From NCBI GenBank assembly GCA_016903695.1, contig JADQBB010000026.1, positions 1 to 63,010 on the forward strand: DNA of 63,010 bases, given 5' to 3'. Source of the stretch: Chlorogloea purpurea SAG 13.99 (GTDB lineage: Bacteria > Cyanobacteriota > Cyanobacteriia > Cyanobacteriales > Microcystaceae). The stretch's first letter is position 1. Each line of letters starts with the position of its first letter. A model generated the notes under the pieces. The model was not told the DNA's origin. It did not search any database and saw only the letters and a list, made by a program, of their open reading frames with translations. This document shows positions 62,963 through 63,010 of the stretch, in pieces. Position numbers and translations under genes: made by a program.

Positions 62963-63010
62963 ATGGCAGGCAAAAGAACTTATCCAACTGACTTATCGGA
63001 CGCAGAATGG
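62963..63010 (+). CDS. IS5-family transposase, N-terminal end only
   Basis: The final 48 bases read MAGKRTYPTDLSDAEW, the characteristic start of IS5-family (IS1031/IS427-like) transposases, in which the LSDxEW motif begins the N-terminal domain. The gene runs off the window. Together with the fragment at 2-115 it suggests that both edges fall in copies of the same insertion sequence. Confidence 0.8.
   Translation, partial: MAGKRTYPTDLSDAEW

Overview
The window looks like part of a large plasmid, or a plasmid-like accessory island, of a cyanobacterium. Evidence for a cyanobacterium: the palindrome GCGATCGC recurs (for example near 8021, 11311, 18997, 23471, 46303), the Ser/Thr kinase and the calcium-binding-repeat exoproteins are of cyanobacterial style, and base composition is moderate to AT-rich. 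Evidence for a plasmid: three ParA-type ATPases (two with small ribbon-helix-helix partners), a MobF relaxase, a primase-helicase, a candidate replication initiator, several iteron-like repeat sets, toxin-antitoxin pairs and three integrase-type recombinase genes or remnants. No rRNA, tRNA or housekeeping gene was seen. The first 115 bases are the end of an IS5-family transposase and the last 48 bases are the start of one, with matching terminal inverted repeats, so both window edges lie inside copies of the same kind of insertion sequence.

Layout. 0-4.5 kb: transposase tail, Ser/Thr kinase, secreted matrixin-like RTX metalloprotease. 5.3-9.8 kb: ParA plus small DNA-binding protein, then a candidate replication module (HTH protein, companion protein, divergent XRE regulator, TTTGCTAGGG repeats) enclosed by inverted 103-bp repeats. 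9.8-13.4 kb: a 1.5-kb noncoding stretch, YefM-YoeB, a broken Doc toxin with an intact AbrB-like antitoxin, small regulators. 13.8-15.7 kb: an IS607-type element with broken tnpA, intact tnpB and a duplicated right end. 15.8-18.4 kb: a large secreted beta-helix/Calx-beta/RTX protein. 18.8-25 kb: a relaxase region bracketed by two inverted copies of an elaborate 11-bp repeat array, with 23-bp iterons and 50-bp repeats beside them. 25.2-27.2 kb: unknown genes and a tyrosine recombinase. 27.5-33.6 kb: a run of five co-directional genes of unknown role, including a protease/transglutaminase-like protein and a CoiA-like nuclease. 34-36.3 kb: small genes and an HNH-type nuclease. 36.4-39.5 kb: primase-helicase with 12-bp repeats in its coding sequence. 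39.6-43.6 kb: HsdR remnant, DUF4258 protein, a methylase-specificity fusion that has lost its catalytic motifs, and a second ParA. 43.9-50.7 kb: a complete type I restriction-modification operon carrying HicBA between hsdM and hsdS. 50.7-55.4 kb: a third partition locus, a diguanylate cyclase gene that appears to have been split by a 344-bp inverted-repeat element, and a partly duplicated partition region. 55.4-57.7 kb: a GC-rich XerC/D-like recombinase and truncated integrase pieces. 58-62 kb: a 1340-residue NACHT ATPase of the bacterial immune type. 62.2 kb: a second DUF4258 protein.

How it works together: maintenance (partition loci, toxin-antitoxin pairs, recombinases), replication (initiator candidate, primase-helicase, iterons) and transfer (relaxase) modules are interleaved with defence genes (type I RM, NACHT, HNH and CoiA-like nucleases, TnpB). 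Three separate partition ATPases and several unrelated iteron families suggest a composite replicon built by plasmid fusion. The strongest unexplained signals are the paired 11-bp phased arrays around the relaxase, the unknown gene run at 27.5-33.6 kb, the dead methylase next to ParA, and the split cyclase gene. All functional calls rest on reading motifs by eye; no database search was possible.
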